Translations under genes and position numbers: made by a program | Source: Candidatus Andeanibacterium colombiense | GTDB lineage: Bacteria > Pseudomonadota > Alphaproteobacteria > Sphingomonadales > Sphingomonadaceae | Length of the DNA stretch: 64,000 bases | Direction of reading: 5' to 3' | Assembly: GCA_029202985.1 (NCBI GenBank) | Contig: CP119316.1 | Span: 2,046,001-2,110,000 of the forward strand | Shown: positions 35,028 to 43,781 of the stretch, one piece after another | How the letters are laid out: every line of letters starts with the position of its first letter | Position numbering within the stretch: position 1 is the first letter of the stretch | The notes under the pieces: model-generated | Seen by the model: only the letters and a program-made list of their open reading frames with translations | What the model was told of the DNA's origin: nothing | The model's database searches: none

Positions 35028-35441
35028 TCAGTCCATCCCGAACAATTTGGCGGTGTAATGCGAGTCCATGTACTCGCGCATCGCATCGACTTTGCCGTTC
35101 GACACTTCGAACACCCAGCAATAGTCGTTGTCGTAGATTTTGCCGTCCATCGTCTTGCCGGTGGAGTTCGATTCGACGCAGACCCATCCATCCCGCGAGA
35201 ACATGCTCTGCACATGGACCTTGGGGTCGCCCGGTTCGAACATCCCGCGCACCGGGGCGAGGAACTTGTCGATAATGTCCATCCCGATGTGCTTGCCGGC
35301 CCCGGCGATGTCCTTGACCTTCGGCTCCCAGGTGGACTTATCGTGGTAGAAGCTGCGGAGCTTTTCGAGATCGCCCGAAGAGAGCACCTCGAAGAAATCG
35401 AGCACCAGCTGCTCGTCGGCGTTGGCTGCCTTATAGCTCAT
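35028..35441 (-). CDS. NTF2-like/SnoaL-fold protein (limonene-1,2-epoxide hydrolase-like size)
   Basis: A 137-residue single-domain cone-fold protein. It begins with a helix (NADEQLVLDFFEVLSSGDLEKL) and has FYHDKSTWEP and NDYCWVFEVSNGKVDAMREYMD, the pattern of the SnoaL/epoxide hydrolase superfamily. Such proteins act as isomerases, cyclases, dehydratases or epoxide hydrolases. Its start shares one base with the stop of a second NTF2-fold gene (TAATG). The exact reaction is not readable. Confidence 0.78.
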   Translation of the reverse strand: MSYKAANADEQLVLDFFEVLSSGDLEKLRSFYHDKSTWEPKVKDIAGAGKHIGMDIIDKFLAPVRGMFEPGDPKVHVQSMFSRDGWVCVESNSTGKTMDGKIYDNDYCWVFEVSNGKVDAMREYMDSHYTAKLFGMD

Positions 35442-35920
35442 TACTTGATCCCTCTCGCTTCATCGCTCGGCGGCGGAATGTTCGGCATCGCGCCGCCCTG
35501 GTGGAGCACCACCCGGCCCGCGCGCTTCGCGAACTTCCAGCCATCGGCCGTTTTCGCATACTCATCCTCGAACCCGCCGACATAGAGCGCGCCCGCCTCC
35601 TGCGGCGGCTCGACCGAGGCGTGGCTCGACAGCATCGCGAGATAGTTGGTGCCCTTGGCCGCTGTGTCCGAGACCAATTCGACCAGCACATTGGTCACGA
35701 TGTGGCGCACCAGGATCGGCGGCCGGTCGCGGAAGATCGCCTGCACCCGGTCGCGCCCGTGGAAGGGATGATCGGGCTGGAACGGGCGCGCGAAGCTGCA
35801 ATCCTCAGTGAACAGGGCCGCGAGCGCCGCATGATCGCCATTGTCGGCATATTTCGCGAACAGCAGCGGCAACAGCGCGATTTCGCGCTCGGCCAGCAGG
35901 CGGGCGAGATCGTCCATCAT
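35441..35920 (-). CDS. NTF2-like/SnoaL-fold protein, longer paralogue
   Basis: A 159-residue cone-fold protein. It opens MMDDLARLLAEREIALLPLLFAKY and has the FTEDCSFARPFQPDHPFHGRD segment typical of SnoaL-like domains with an aspartate/histidine-rich pocket. The ATG at 35920 overlaps the stop of the 77-residue gene as ATGA; the open frame extends to 35962 but that would lie inside the upstream gene. Tandem NTF2-fold proteins may form a heterodimer or catalyse successive isomerisation steps. Confidence 0.78.
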   Translation of the reverse strand: MMDDLARLLAEREIALLPLLFAKYADNGDHAALAALFTEDCSFARPFQPDHPFHGRDRVQAIFRDRPPILVRHIVTNVLVELVSDTAAKGTNYLAMLSSHASVEPPQEAGALYVGGFEDEYAKTADGWKFAKRAGRVVLHQGGAMPNIPPPSDEARGIK

Positions 35921-36150
35921 GTGGGCTTCGTAATCACGATGAAGCCGCGGTCGCGATCCCACACAAGGTCATCGCGCCGAACGCCGTTTTGCAACGCATC
36001 GTCAACCGTCTCTACGCCCGGACGGAGATAGCCTTCGTATCGTTTCCGAGAGAGCGAGCCGACTCGCTTCGGGTTATCCCGCTCTACGACATGCAACTTC
36101 CATGATCGTATCTCGTCGGTCCGAGGCAACCGTTTCAATCGATGTTCCAT
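35917..36150 (-). CDS. Orphan 77-residue protein, lower GC
   Basis: Not recognised. A basic, charged small protein (MEHRLKRLPRTDEIRSWKLH to DLVWDRDRGFIVITKPT) with no membrane segment or signal peptide. Its start shares one base with the stop of the upstream gene (TGATG) and its stop overlaps the next start (ATGA), so it is wired into the operon by translational coupling. A sampled 60-base stretch is about 53% GC against roughly two thirds around it, hinting at later insertion. It may be a regulatory or accessory subunit; a remnant is also possible. Confidence 0.55.
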   Translation of the reverse strand: MEHRLKRLPRTDEIRSWKLHVVERDNPKRVGSLSRKRYEGYLRPGVETVDDALQNGVRRDDLVWDRDRGFIVITKPT

Positions 36151-36548
36151 CAGGCGAGCTCTTCCTGGTCTTCGGCCTCGATCTCGGCGAAGGCTTCGTT
36201 GGCGATGCGGAAGCTGTCGACCGTGGCGGGGATGCCGCCATAGATCCCGACCTGCAGCAGCACCTCGCGAATTTCCTCTTTCGAGAGCCCGTTGTTGAGC
36301 GCGCCGCGCACATGGACTTTCAGCTCATTGTGCCGGTTGAGCACCGCGATCATCGCGAGGTTGATCAGGCTGCGGTCGCGCTTGGGCAGTTCCTCGCGGC
36401 CCCAGCACCAGCCCCAGCAATAGGTGGTGACGAGTTCCTGCAGCGGGTCGTTGAACGGCCCGCTCTTGGCGAGCGCGCGATCGACGTAGGCATCGCCCAG
36501 CACCTCGCGGCGGATCGCCATGCCCTTGTCGTAGAGTTCCTTGTCCAT
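36150..36548 (-). CDS. Carboxymuconolactone decarboxylase/AhpD-fold protein
   Basis: A 132-residue protein of the CMD family. The conserved helix HNELKVHVRGALNNGLSKEE near residues 73-92 and the segment VLLQVGIYGGIPATVDSF near 96-113 match 4-carboxymuconolactone decarboxylase proteins. A CWGWC sequence near residues 44-48 is not the CxxC of AhpD peroxidases, so the decarboxylase or lactone-related branch fits better. It is 14 bases downstream of the serine hydrolase gene and heads into the coupled string of small genes. Confidence 0.82.
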   Translation of the reverse strand: MDKELYDKGMAIRREVLGDAYVDRALAKSGPFNDPLQELVTTYCWGWCWGREELPKRDRSLINLAMIAVLNRHNELKVHVRGALNNGLSKEEIREVLLQVGIYGGIPATVDSFRIANEAFAEIEAEDQEELA

Positions 36549-36562
36549 CGTAAATTCCTTTC

Positions 36563-37795
36563 TCAGCCGACGGCCGAATAGACCGCATCGATCAACCGAC
36601 GTGCGCGCGGGCCATTATCGCCCACGCTGTGCATCTGATTGCAGCAATAGGAGAAGCCGAGCTTCGCGTCCGGATCGCCGAAGCCGATCGAGCCGCCGAG
36701 CCCGTGATGCCCGAAGCTGCGCGGGTTGGGGCCCATATAGACCGCTGCGGGCGTGTTGAGCAAAACGCCCAATGCCTGGTGATAGGGCCGCTCCTGCAGC
36801 AGTTCGATCTGGTTGTGCTGTTCGGTGATCATTGCTTCGAGCCGGTCCTTCGACATCAGCGAGATGCCGTTCACCTCACCCACGGTCGCACCATAGATGC
36901 GCGCGACCCCGCGCGGATTGCCGTGGCCCGAACCGCTCGCGATCTCGCAGGTGCGCCAGATCGGCGAATTCATCGTGGTGTGCCACGGCTCGCTCGGGTT
37001 CTGGAGGAAGGCGAAGCTGCGCAGCACCGCGCCATCCTGCCAGCCCTCGGGCGTGGTCGGCTTGTCCGGCACGGCCTGGTCCTTGGCCGCGAACAGCCGT
37101 GCCTTGGTGTTGGGCAGCACTTCGGCGACATGGCTCTGCTCTCCGGCATCCATCCCGCCGATGTTGTATTCGGCGCCGAGCGGCCCGCTGACATGTTCGC
37201 GCAGGAATGGCCCTACGGTCTTGCCCGTCACCCGCCGCAGGAGTTCGCCGAGCAGGAAGCCCTGGTTATGAACGTGATAGGCCGCGCGGGTGCCCGGCTG
37301 CCACAGCGGCTCCTGCACTTCGAGCGCCTTGATGTAGGCCGGGTAATCGAAGAACCCGCCCGGATACATCGTGTCGGTGGTCAGCACCGGAATGGCCGCG
37401 AGATGATCGAGGCACCAGCGCACGAGGATGTCCTGTTTCCCCCCCTGCGCGAACTCGGGCCAGTAATGCGCGACCGGCTGGTCGATATCGATCAAGCCTT
37501 TATCGACCGCCATGTTGAACGCGATCCCGGTGATGCCCTTGGCGACGCTCATCATGCAGACGGTGGAGTGCTCGTCCCATTCTTGGCTGCGGTCCTCGCG
37601 CGCCCAGCCACCCCAGAGGTCGACCACGGTTTCGCCGTCGATCACGACCGAGGTCGCCGCGCCCAGTTCTTCCTCGACGCGGAAATTCTCGGCGAAGGCT
37701 TCCGCCACCGGGGCAAAATCCTCGCGGTAGCGCCCGCGCAGGCGGTAGTTTCCGCCACGCGCGTCGATCGTCCGGTCAAGCTCGGCCGTTGCCAT
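36563..37795 (-). CDS. Serine hydrolase, class C beta-lactamase-like (EstB/family VIII type)
   Basis: A 410-residue protein with SxxK as SVAK near residue 84, a tyrosine motif in YHVHNQG near 166, and HHGLGGSIGFGDP near 373. This matches family VIII esterases, which hydrolyse small esters or lactones. The ATG at 37795 was chosen for the GGAGAGG site just upstream; an open frame runs further to 37852 without sense. No signal peptide. It is the first gene of the minus-strand run and is divergent from an FAD monooxygenase gene, with 121 bases between starts. Confidence 0.86.
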   Translation of the reverse strand: MATAELDRTIDARGGNYRLRGRYREDFAPVAEAFAENFRVEEELGAATSVVIDGETVVDLWGGWAREDRSQEWDEHSTVCMMSVAKGITGIAFNMAVDKGLIDIDQPVAHYWPEFAQGGKQDILVRWCLDHLAAIPVLTTDTMYPGGFFDYPAYIKALEVQEPLWQPGTRAAYHVHNQGFLLGELLRRVTGKTVGPFLREHVSGPLGAEYNIGGMDAGEQSHVAEVLPNTKARLFAAKDQAVPDKPTTPEGWQDGAVLRSFAFLQNPSEPWHTTMNSPIWRTCEIASGSGHGNPRGVARIYGATVGEVNGISLMSKDRLEAMITEQHNQIELLQERPYHQALGVLLNTPAAVYMGPNPRSFGHHGLGGSIGFGDPDAKLGFSYCCNQMHSVGDNGPRARRLIDAVYSAVG

Positions 37796-37916
37796 CAATC
37801 CTCTCCAATCCTTATCAGCCCTAGGCTGGGCCAGACTGCCCCGCTTGCGCAAGGGCGAAAATGCCTTGGCAGGGCGCGAAGCCCTCTGGCAGGTGGAGTG
37901 CCGGAGAGGACGAGTG

Positions 37917-39110
37917 GTGGAATACGATTACGATGTGATGGTGATCGGCGGCGGGCCAACCGGCTTCATCGCCGCGCTCGGGCTGGCGCAGGCCGGAGTG
38001 AGCGTCTGCGTGGTCGAGGCCGAGGATGAAATCCCGGACAGCCCGCGCGCCGCGGTCTATCACTGGTCGGTGCTCGACGGGCTCGACCGGCTCGGGATTC
38101 GCGCAGAGGCCGAGCGGAGCGGCTTCGTGAAGCGCGACTATATGTGGCTGGTGAAACGGACGGGCGAGGAGATCGCCTACGACCTCTCCGCGCTCGATGG
38201 CACGACCGCGTTCCCCTACAATATCCACCTCGGGCAGGACCAGCTTGCGGCGATTGCGCGCGACCGGCTGGTGGCGATGCCCAATGCCGAGATTCGCTTC
38301 GCCACCAGCTTCATCACACTGGCACAGGATGTCGAGAGCGTCCGCGTCTCGATCGAGGGCCCCGACGGGATCGAATATTGCGTGTGCAAATATCTCGTCG
38401 GCGCGGACGGCGCCGGGAGCATGGTACGCAAGGCATTGGGGCTGAGCTTCGACGGGATGACCTGGCCTGAGCGCTTCGTCGCGACCAATGTCTGGCACGA
38501 TTTCGAACCGGCCGGCTACGCACTCTCGACCATGGTGATCGACGCGCAATGGGGCGCGGTGATCGTCAAGCTCAACGAAGGCGGGTTGTGGCGCTGCACC
38601 TATATGGAAAGCGCCGAGCTGCCCGAGCGGACATTCATGGACCGGCTGCCCGATGCTTATGAGCATCTGCTGGCGGGTGGAGGCGGTTGGAAGCTCGACC
38701 GCGCGGCGCCCTACCGGATGCACCAGCGCTGCGCCGAGCGTTTTCGGGTCGGCCGCGTAGTGCTGGCGGGCGACGCGGCCCATGTCACCAACCCGACCGG
38801 CGGCTATGGCCTCACCACCGGCCTGTTCGACGCCTATGCCTTGTGGCCGACGCTCGCCGCGGTGGTGCTGGACGGGGCGGACCCGGCGTTGCTCGATCGC
38901 TATGCCGACGACCGGCGACAGATCTATCTCACCCGCACCTCACCCCGTGCGACCGCGAACAAGAATCTCGTGTTCCACGCGTGGGGCGACGGGGCAGCGC
39001 TTGAAAACGCGCTCGAACCGCTGCGCGCGATGGCGCGGGATCGTGATGCCTGCAGGCAAGGGCTGATGTTCGTGAAAAGCCTCGAGACCGTCTCGCCGGT
39101 GGAGGGCTAA
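37917..39110 (+). CDS. FAD-dependent aromatic monooxygenase (MhpA/PHBH class A-like)
   Basis: A 397-residue single-component flavin hydroxylase. The FAD motif VIGGGPTGFIAALGLAQAG is at residues 9-27, the DG motif is VGADGAGSMVRKALG near 161, and the GD motif is VVLAGDAAHVTNPTGGYG near 281. The family adds one oxygen to phenolic rings using NAD(P)H. The start is GTG 37917 (or GTG 37914), placed by the GGAGAGGA at 37903-37910; the long open frame before it has no family sequence. It converges with and overlaps the CmcJ-like gene by four bases. Confidence 0.87.
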   Translation: MEYDYDVMVIGGGPTGFIAALGLAQAGVSVCVVEAEDEIPDSPRAAVYHWSVLDGLDRLGIRAEAERSGFVKRDYMWLVKRTGEEIAYDLSALDGTTAFPYNIHLGQDQLAAIARDRLVAMPNAEIRFATSFITLAQDVESVRVSIEGPDGIEYCVCKYLVGADGAGSMVRKALGLSFDGMTWPERFVATNVWHDFEPAGYALSTMVIDAQWGAVIVKLNEGGLWRCTYMESAELPERTFMDRLPDAYEHLLAGGGGWKLDRAAPYRMHQRCAERFRVGRVVLAGDAAHVTNPTGGYGLTTGLFDAYALWPTLAAVVLDGADPALLDRYADDRRQIYLTRTSPRATANKNLVFHAWGDGAALENALEPLRAMARDRDACRQGLMFVKSLETVSPVEG

Positions 39111-39919
39111 TTCATATAGGAAATCGTCCGCAGCTCGATGCTCTGCCTTGGCGCGGCATTCACCGGGGTGTTCGGATCCTCGAACGCGCTGTGGGCGGTA
39201 AACTGCACCGCGTCCGGGTCGCTATCGTAGAGCTTGAACGCCAGCACTTCCCACGGCTGCATATGCGGCACCCAGTACCAGCGCTGACCCGGCGCCCAGG
39301 CGAGGTTGAAGCCCCACAGCGAGCGCGTGCCGAAGCTGCCGAGCCCGCCGATCACTTCGCTGTCGAACATATCCTTCCGCTTGACCGTGCTCGCATCGCA
39401 CAAGGCCAGCGGCGCGCTTTCGACCATCGCGATCGGGCGCCACACGTTGATCAGCATGTAGCGGCCTTCGAGGCGGCGAGCGGCTTCGTCCTGCGGCAGC
39501 AGATCGTAGGTGTAGTCGCGCACCGTGCGGTCGCCGTAATCGACATGCGCGCCATAGGCGGGCTGGTTGTGGCCCTGCGCCCCGGCGGCATTGGTGCGGA
39601 TGACAGGGCCGAAACTGACCGTCTTCGCCGCGCCGGTCAGGCGCTGGATCAGCGCCTCGGTCTCGCGCGAATAGGCAGCGATTGCCGCATCGTCGGCAAA
39701 GTCCTTCACCGCGCTCGGTTCGTCGAGCAGCACGAAGCCGTTGCGGTCGAACGCCAGTTCCTCCGCCTCGGGTCGCATGTCGTGGATCGTCACGCGGTGC
39801 TCTTCGGCCGGCCAGTAGCTCTTCGAGCGGTCGCCCGCGTGGAAAGTCGCCTTCTCCCCGCGCACGACGTATTTCATCGTCGCCTCGATGTCGCACACCA
39901 GCATTTCGGCTTCGCTCAC
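39107..39919 (-). CDS. CmcJ/NvfI-family oxygenase-like protein
   Basis: A 270-residue protein resembling the CmcJ/NvfI (GA4-desaturase-like) group of iron and 2-oxoglutarate oxygenases. A possible metal motif HxD is in GAHVDYGDRT near residue 140, RPIAMVESAPLALCD follows near 175, and a distal histidine is in WVPHMQPWEV near 222. Family identity is from overall sequence and is moderate; some members are methyltransferase partners or lack activity. The GTG at 39919 is placed by GGAGAGG six bases upstream. The longer open frame to 41152 is only the antisense of the transporter gene. It is divergent from that transporter. Confidence 0.75.
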   Translation of the reverse strand: MSEAEMLVCDIEATMKYVVRGEKATFHAGDRSKSYWPAEEHRVTIHDMRPEAEELAFDRNGFVLLDEPSAVKDFADDAAIAAYSRETEALIQRLTGAAKTVSFGPVIRTNAAGAQGHNQPAYGAHVDYGDRTVRDYTYDLLPQDEAARRLEGRYMLINVWRPIAMVESAPLALCDASTVKRKDMFDSEVIGGLGSFGTRSLWGFNLAWAPGQRWYWVPHMQPWEVLAFKLYDSDPDAVQFTAHSAFEDPNTPVNAAPRQSIELRTISYMN

Positions 39920-40015
39920 CGCCACCTCTCCTTCGCTGTGGCTCTTGGCGGCCCGCCCCGCCCGACATAGCCTGCGTTCCAGGCCGTTATAGCGGCGCAA
40001 GGAGAGGATGTCTTG

Positions 40016-41341
40016 GTGGCGAGCGAAGCGCCTGATCCAGCGATGGATCCACGCCAGATTCTGGGCACGCGCCGGATGACCTTGCCGCAATATGCGGTGA
40101 TCGGGCTGTGCGTGCTGATCAATATGATCGACGGCTACGACATCCTCGCACTGGCGCAGGCAGGGTCGGCCCTGAAGCGCGAATGGGGCTTGAGCGATGC
40201 GGCGCTCGGCACATTGCTGTCGATGAACCTCGTCGGCATGGCGCTGGGCGCGCTCGGCGTTTCGCCGGTAGCCGACCAGTGGGGTCGGCGGCCGGCAATC
40301 CTCGCCAGCCTGGTGTTCATGAGCGCGGGCATGGCGCTCGCCGCGGCCTCGACCGGCTTCTACGCCATGGCGGCCGGGCGGATCGTAACCGGGATCGGGA
40401 TCGGCGGGATGACCAGCACCGCGGGGATGCTCGCGCTCGAATATGCGCATTTCAAGCGCCGCGAATTCGCTTCGAGCTGCGTCGCCTCGGCCTATCCGGT
40501 CGGGACGATCGTCGGCGCCTATGTCGCGGTGCTGGTGCTCGACAGCTGGGGCTGGCGCGGGATCTTCTGGGTCGGCTCGGGCCTGTCGCTGCTGCTGTTC
40601 CCGATCGCGTTCGGATACCTCGCGGAATCGCTCGACTTCCTGCTCTCGCGCCAGCCCAAGGATGCCGTGGCGCGCACCAACCGGATGCTGCGGCGGATGG
40701 CGATCCCGGAGATTTCCGAGCTGCCTCCAAAGCCCGAGGGCGCGCGCGACGCGGTGCTGGCCGAGATCGCCCAGCCGCTCCACATCAAGGAGTTGCTCAG
40801 GCTGTTCCTCGCCCACGCGTTCAACATGTTCGCGTGGTATTTCATCATCAACTGGGGCCCTCCGCTGGTTTCGCAGATGGCCGCGGACGACAAGGCCGGG
40901 GCGCTCTATTCGAGTTGGGTGTCCTATGGCGGGATCGCTGGCGGCCTCGCGGGCGGCTGGCTCTGCGGCGCTTGGGGCGTGAAGCGGATGATGTGGGCAA
41001 CGATGATCGCGCTGGCCGTGCTGATCGCGCTGTTCGGCCAGTTCGCCGGCAACCAGCAGGCTCTTTGGGTCATCGCCCCGCTGATGGGGGCGATGCTGTT
41101 CGGCTCGGCCACCGCCAACTGGCTGACGATCGCCTATGCCTTCCCGCCGCAATTGCGCGCGACCGGGCTCGGCTTCGGCACCACTGCCGGTCGGATCGGC
41201 GCGGTGTTCGGACCGATCGTCGGCGGGCGGCTGCTCGGCGACGGGCTGAATCCCGGGGCGGTCTGCGCGATCATGGCCGTCCCTGCCATCCTCTCCGCCG
41301 TGACCTTCAGCTTCGCCCGGCGGATCGAGCCCGGGCGCTAG
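40016..41341 (+). CDS. MFS transporter, aromatic acid:H+ symporter (AAHS) type
   Basis: A 441-residue, 12-helix inner-membrane permease. The first helix holds NMIDGYDILAL, matching the DGYD signature of AAHS transporters such as PcaK and BenK; the loop 2-3 motif is GxxxDxxGRR (ADQWGRRPAILAS), and loop 4 has a charged IVTGIGIGGMTSTAGMLALE segment. It should import an aromatic or cyclic carboxylate with protons. The start is GTG 40016 (or TTG 40013) after GGAGAGG at 40001-40007; the ATG at 40008 is out of frame. It converges on the alpha/beta hydrolase gene. Confidence 0.88.
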   Translation: MASEAPDPAMDPRQILGTRRMTLPQYAVIGLCVLINMIDGYDILALAQAGSALKREWGLSDAALGTLLSMNLVGMALGALGVSPVADQWGRRPAILASLVFMSAGMALAAASTGFYAMAAGRIVTGIGIGGMTSTAGMLALEYAHFKRREFASSCVASAYPVGTIVGAYVAVLVLDSWGWRGIFWVGSGLSLLLFPIAFGYLAESLDFLLSRQPKDAVARTNRMLRRMAIPEISELPPKPEGARDAVLAEIAQPLHIKELLRLFLAHAFNMFAWYFIINWGPPLVSQMAADDKAGALYSSWVSYGGIAGGLAGGWLCGAWGVKRMMWATMIALAVLIALFGQFAGNQQALWVIAPLMGAMLFGSATANWLTIAYAFPPQLRATGLGFGTTAGRIGAVFGPIVGGRLLGDGLNPGAVCAIMAVPAILSAVTFSFARRIEPGR

Positions 41342-41344
41342 TGC

Positions 41345-42142
41345 CTATTTCCCGAGCAGGAAGTCCTTCGCCGCCTTGCGCGCGGCGGCATTCTCGTCGA
41401 GCAGGAGATGCGCCCCGCCGGGGATCACTGTCACCTCGGCCTGCGGCAGCACTTCTTGCCACACCGGAATGAATTCCTGCGGCACGACCTGGTCGGCCGA
41501 GCCCCACAGCAGCAGCGCCGGCCGGTCGAACTCGGCCAGCGCCGAGCGGGTTTTCGCATCGACCTGGTCGAGGTCCTCGCGGATCCGCATCGCCATCGCG
41601 CCTTCGCGCTGGCGCAGTTCGAGCCACTGGAGGGTCGGATCGGCCGGCCAGAACGGCTCGAGCCAGTCGAGGCTCTCGACGAACATGCCGCGCATGTCGG
41701 CCGGCGCGATCCTGGACCAGTCGGGGATCGCGACGGTGTCGGACTTGAGCCCGGCGGGTGAGATCAGCACCAGCCGGTCGATCTCGTCCGCATGCTCGCC
41801 GGCATAGCGCGCAGCCATATGCCCGCCCATCGACGCGCCGAGCAAATGAAACCGCTCGAGCCCGAGCGCGGCGAACAGCATCTCGTAATGCATGACATAG
41901 TCATCCATCGAGGCGATATCGCCGTCGCCGCTTTCGCCGAAGCCGGGATGGATCGGCGAGATCATGCGGAACTCATCCGCGAACTCGCGCATCCATTCGA
42001 AGCCGTGGAAGGTGCCGCCGCCATGGAAATAGACCGCCGGCGGCGCGTCTTCCGGCCCGATCGCGTAGACCACGCTCTCGGTCCCGTCGATGCGGTAGAC
42101 CTCGCGGTCGAAGCCTTCGGTGCTGTAGGCCCATTTGCTCAT
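41345..42142 (-). CDS. Alpha/beta hydrolase (MhpC-like)
   Basis: A 265-residue serine hydrolase. The oxyanion motif is YFHGGGTFHGFEW near residue 38, the nucleophile is in GASMGG near 103, the acid is in LLWGSADQVVP near 212 and the histidine in GGAHLLLDE near 240. Size and motif order are those of meta-cleavage-product hydrolases and related esterases. The ATG at 42142 has AAGGA nearby; a GTG at 42163 is an alternative. It follows the second MFS gene closely and likely shares its transcript. Confidence 0.85.
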   Translation of the reverse strand: MSKWAYSTEGFDREVYRIDGTESVVYAIGPEDAPPAVYFHGGGTFHGFEWMREFADEFRMISPIHPGFGESGDGDIASMDDYVMHYEMLFAALGLERFHLLGASMGGHMAARYAGEHADEIDRLVLISPAGLKSDTVAIPDWSRIAPADMRGMFVESLDWLEPFWPADPTLQWLELRQREGAMAMRIREDLDQVDAKTRSALAEFDRPALLLWGSADQVVPQEFIPVWQEVLPQAEVTVIPGGAHLLLDENAAARKAAKDFLLGK

Positions 42143-42175
42143 GGCGCTGCTTTCCTTGCTCACAGGCTGGCGCCG

Positions 42176-43441
42176 TTACGCGCTGGCCGCCCCGCGCGCC
42201 AGTACCCGCGGGTTGGTTTCGCCCAGCAACAGTGCGGTCAGCCCGCCGCCGAGCGCGAGCACGATCTGCAACCACAGCGCGGTGCCGAGGCTGAAATGGT
42301 CGGCGAGCTTGCCCGCGACGAGCGGTCCGATCACTCCGCCGGTGATCTCGCCGATCCCGACCACCAGGCCCATCGCGGTACCCGCGCGCGCGGCGCCGAG
42401 GGTTTCGGCCGGGACTACGCCCATGAACAGCGGGAAGATCCCCATGCCCATCCAGCCGATGAACATCGCCGCGGTCAGCAGGACCGGGGTGCCGTCGCTG
42501 TAGAGCAGCGCGAGCGGCCCGAGCGCCATCATCAGCCCGCCGACGATCATCGGCGGCTTGCGCCCGATCCGGTCGGACAGTGCGGTGATCAGGATCGCGC
42601 CGACGCCGGGGCACAGGCCGACCGTCGCCATCATCCATTTCCACGTCGCCGGATCGATGCCGAGCGGGCCGTCGAGATAGAGCGGCATGAAGATCGAGCC
42701 GATCACCGACGAGCCGACCGCAAAGCAGCTGACAATCGAGCACAGCAGGACATTGCGATGCTTCAGCATCGCCCAGGGCGAGAGCCCCTCGACCTTGATT
42801 TTCTCGCCCGCCGCACGCGGCGGCTCGGCAATCATGCGCCAGATCAGGAAGGCAAGGATCAGGCCCGGGATCCCGGCAAGATAGAAGGCGGTGCGCCAGC
42901 CATAGGCCTGTGCCAGCCACACCAGCACGATCGGCGCGAGCGCGGTGCCGATCAGCGAGCCGAACGCATTCTGCATCACCCCGGCGTTGAGCCCGCGGCG
43001 GCTGTCGGCCGAAGCCGCGGCCATGATCGCAAGGCACACCGGCAGGAAGGGCCCCTCGGCCGCGCCCATCACCAGGCGGGTCGCGAAGAGCGCGCCGAAG
43101 CTGTGCGCCAGACCCGAGAGCACCGAGCAGAACGAGAACACCACCAGCGCCGCGAGCAGGAACGGCTTGCGACGCCCGATCGAATCCGACCAGCGCCCGA
43201 CGAAATAAGCGCCCAGCGCCCAGGTGAGCGAAAGTCCGGCCCCGAGCGCGCCGACTTCGGTGTTGTTGAGCGAAAGATCCTTGATCACGAACGGCGCGAG
43301 GAACGTCATCGCCATGCGGTCGAAATAGGCGAAGCCGAAGCTCAATCCGAGCAAAAGCAACACGGTGACTTCGTAGCGAAGCGAATGCTGCCCGGCCGGC
43401 CCCGCGGACGCCGGCGAACCCGGTGCGGTCATCCCTGCCAT
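42176..43441 (-). CDS. MFS transporter, second of cluster
   Basis: A 421-residue, 12-helix permease. The first helix has FAYFDRMAMTFLAPFVIKDL and the loop 2-3 motif is VGRWSDSIGRRKPFLLA, typical of the ACS/phthalate or hexuronate-like branch. It lies upstream of the alpha/beta hydrolase on the same strand and is divergent from the TonB-dependent receptor across a 403-base region. The start is uncertain: ATG 43441 or ATG 43432; the open frame runs back to 43543 into the intergenic region without a plausible membrane-protein N-terminus. Confidence 0.85.
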   Translation of the reverse strand: MAGMTAPGSPASAGPAGQHSLRYEVTVLLLLGLSFGFAYFDRMAMTFLAPFVIKDLSLNNTEVGALGAGLSLTWALGAYFVGRWSDSIGRRKPFLLAALVVFSFCSVLSGLAHSFGALFATRLVMGAAEGPFLPVCLAIMAAASADSRRGLNAGVMQNAFGSLIGTALAPIVLVWLAQAYGWRTAFYLAGIPGLILAFLIWRMIAEPPRAAGEKIKVEGLSPWAMLKHRNVLLCSIVSCFAVGSSVIGSIFMPLYLDGPLGIDPATWKWMMATVGLCPGVGAILITALSDRIGRKPPMIVGGLMMALGPLALLYSDGTPVLLTAAMFIGWMGMGIFPLFMGVVPAETLGAARAGTAMGLVVGIGEITGGVIGPLVAGKLADHFSLGTALWLQIVLALGGGLTALLLGETNPRVLARGAASA

Positions 43442-43656
43442 AAGTACAACATATGTCTGGATTTTGTCATCGTAAGCCTCTCGCCAGGCGATTGTCTTTT
43501 CGCCCTTTGTTACGGGGTGCACGGGGAGCAGTCTTGTCTGCAAGCGAAATCATTGGCTTGGACATAGTCAAAGTAACGCTGTTTCAGCCGCATAGCAGTG
43601 TTGCTTCATTGTGACATAGAGTTCGCTTTTCGTATGGTTGTTGCGCTTGGGGCTCT

Positions 43657-43684
43657 TTGCGTTGCCACTGAATGGCGCTAATTT
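43657..43684 (+). promoter_or_regulatory. Candidate promoter for the TonB-dependent receptor
   Basis: TTGCGT at 43657-43662, a 16-base spacer and TAATTT at 43679-43684 make a weak sigma70-type match. If used, it leaves a leader of about 150 bases containing the dyad at 43761. No other candidate is clearly better. Confidence 0.3.
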
Positions 43685-43760
43685 GAAGGAAGGGGAGGTA
43701 ATCGGGCGCGGTTCACGCGTCCTTTTGATAAAAAACTCCCCCATAAAAAATCTTTCGCGG

Positions 43761-43781
43761 GACGCTCCTTAAAGGTGCGTC
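43761..43781. promoter_or_regulatory. Imperfect 21 bp dyad upstream of the TonB receptor
   Basis: GACGCTCCTT-A-AAGGTGCGTC has one mismatched pair across its two ten-base arms. It lies 64 bases before the receptor ATG and could be an operator or a leader hairpin. No family is recognised. Confidence 0.4.

Noticed and set aside
39920..41152. N-terminal extension of the CmcJ-like open frame to 681 residues
   Set aside because: It is the antisense of the AAHS transporter gene; the ribosome site and family sequence place the start at 39919.
43611..43618. GTGACATA resembling the half-site of the 19461-19500 operator
   Set aside because: A single partial half-site without a partner is expected by chance.
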